From NCBI GenBank assembly GCA_937880125.1, contig CALFLU010000082.1, positions 1 to 7,588 on the forward strand: a stretch of 7,588 nt of DNA, given 5' to 3'. Position numbers and translations under genes: made by a program. Shown here piece after piece: positions 7,374 through 7,588 of the stretch. This stretch comes from an uncultured Eubacteriaceae bacterium. Its GTDB lineage: Bacteria; Bacillota; Clostridia; Eubacteriales; UBA1433. Under the pieces are notes generated by a model that worked only from the letters and a program-made list of their open reading frames with translations, did not search any database and was not told the DNA's origin. The first letter of the stretch is position 1, and each line of letters opens with the position of its first letter.

Positions 7374-7588
7374 TTGAACAAAGCAGACACAAACAGCATC
7401 GTTGTCGGTCTCAAGCAAACGCTCAGCCAAATTAAGCAAAAAAATGTGATTGCCGTGTTTATTGCGCAAGATGCCGATGAAGAAATTAAGAACAAAATCA
7501 AAGGGCATTGCGAAAATACGGATATTGAGATCAAAGATGCAAAAAGCATGCGACTGTTAGGCAAAGCGTGCGCAATCAGCCGTCCGGC
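7374..7588 (+). CDS. rplGB: L7Ae-family kink-turn RNA-binding protein, partial (RplGB/YbxF-like)
   Basis: The gene starts at TTG and is open to the window edge: 71 full codons plus two bases, so the C-terminus is missing (the B. subtilis homologue YbxF is roughly 80 residues). Near the N-terminus SIVVGLKQTLSQIK matches the family pattern G-x-KQT-x-x-x-(I/L)K, which forms the kink-turn RNA-binding helix. It is followed by VIAVFIAQDADEEIKNKI, corresponding to the V-x-x-V-x-(I/V)-A-x-DAD strand and helix, and by SMRLLGKACAI near residue 58, matching the usual SM-x-x-LGKACGI. In B. subtilis, members of this family bind kink-turn RNA and are treated as ribosomal proteins. The position directly after rpoC identifies the YbxF branch, as opposed to YlxQ, which sits in the nusA-infB operon. 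One oddity is ACAISRP, where many homologues read ACGI(D/E)VGA. Family assignment is firm; the precise role is inferred. Confidence 0.92.
   Translation, partial: MNKADTNSIVVGLKQTLSQIKQKNVIAVFIAQDADEEIKNKIKGHCENTDIEIKDAKSMRLLGKACAISRP

Overview
The window is a conserved informational-gene block from a member of the Clostridia (Firmicutes): rpoB, then rpoC, then the start of an L7Ae-family gene, all on the + strand. The placement rests on protein features: compact beta and beta' subunits without the large E. coli-type lineage insertions, strongly Firmicute-like motif wording, purine-rich Shine-Dalgarno sites, and the order rpoB-rpoC-L7Ae. In Firmicutes this order usually continues into rpsL-rpsG-fusA-tuf. 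I cannot name genus or species.

Layout. Positions 1-36 are the tail of the spacer upstream of rpoB and hold its ribosome-binding site. rpoB (37-3612) is complete at 1191 codons. A 58-bp spacer follows. rpoC (3671-7321) is complete at 1216 codons. A 52-bp spacer leads to a TTG-started gene at 7374 that runs off the right edge after 71 codons. No tRNA, rRNA, mobile element, CRISPR array or terminator hairpin is visible, and no gene-free stretch exceeds 58 bp.

How the genes work together. RpoB and RpoC form the two jaws and the active centre of RNA polymerase. All the catalytic and zinc-binding residues I checked are present, so both look functional. The third gene encodes a small kink-turn RNA-binding protein associated with ribosomes. 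With no terminator after rpoC, read-through into it is expected. In addition, a good sigma-A-type promoter with an extended -10 sits across the rpoC stop codon and could drive the ribosomal-protein genes independently.

Points worth a second look. (1) RpoB has Asn where most bacteria have the rifampicin-contact His (E. coli H526), which predicts intrinsic reduced rifamycin susceptibility. (2) The RpoC bridge helix has Gln in the nearly invariant GL-DTA motif. (3) The promoter at the rpoC 3' end. (4) All three genes start with TTG. (5) Smaller curiosities are mini-ORFs at both junctions and acidic tails on both subunits. I found no previously undescribed system; this is core housekeeping DNA with some unusual residues.
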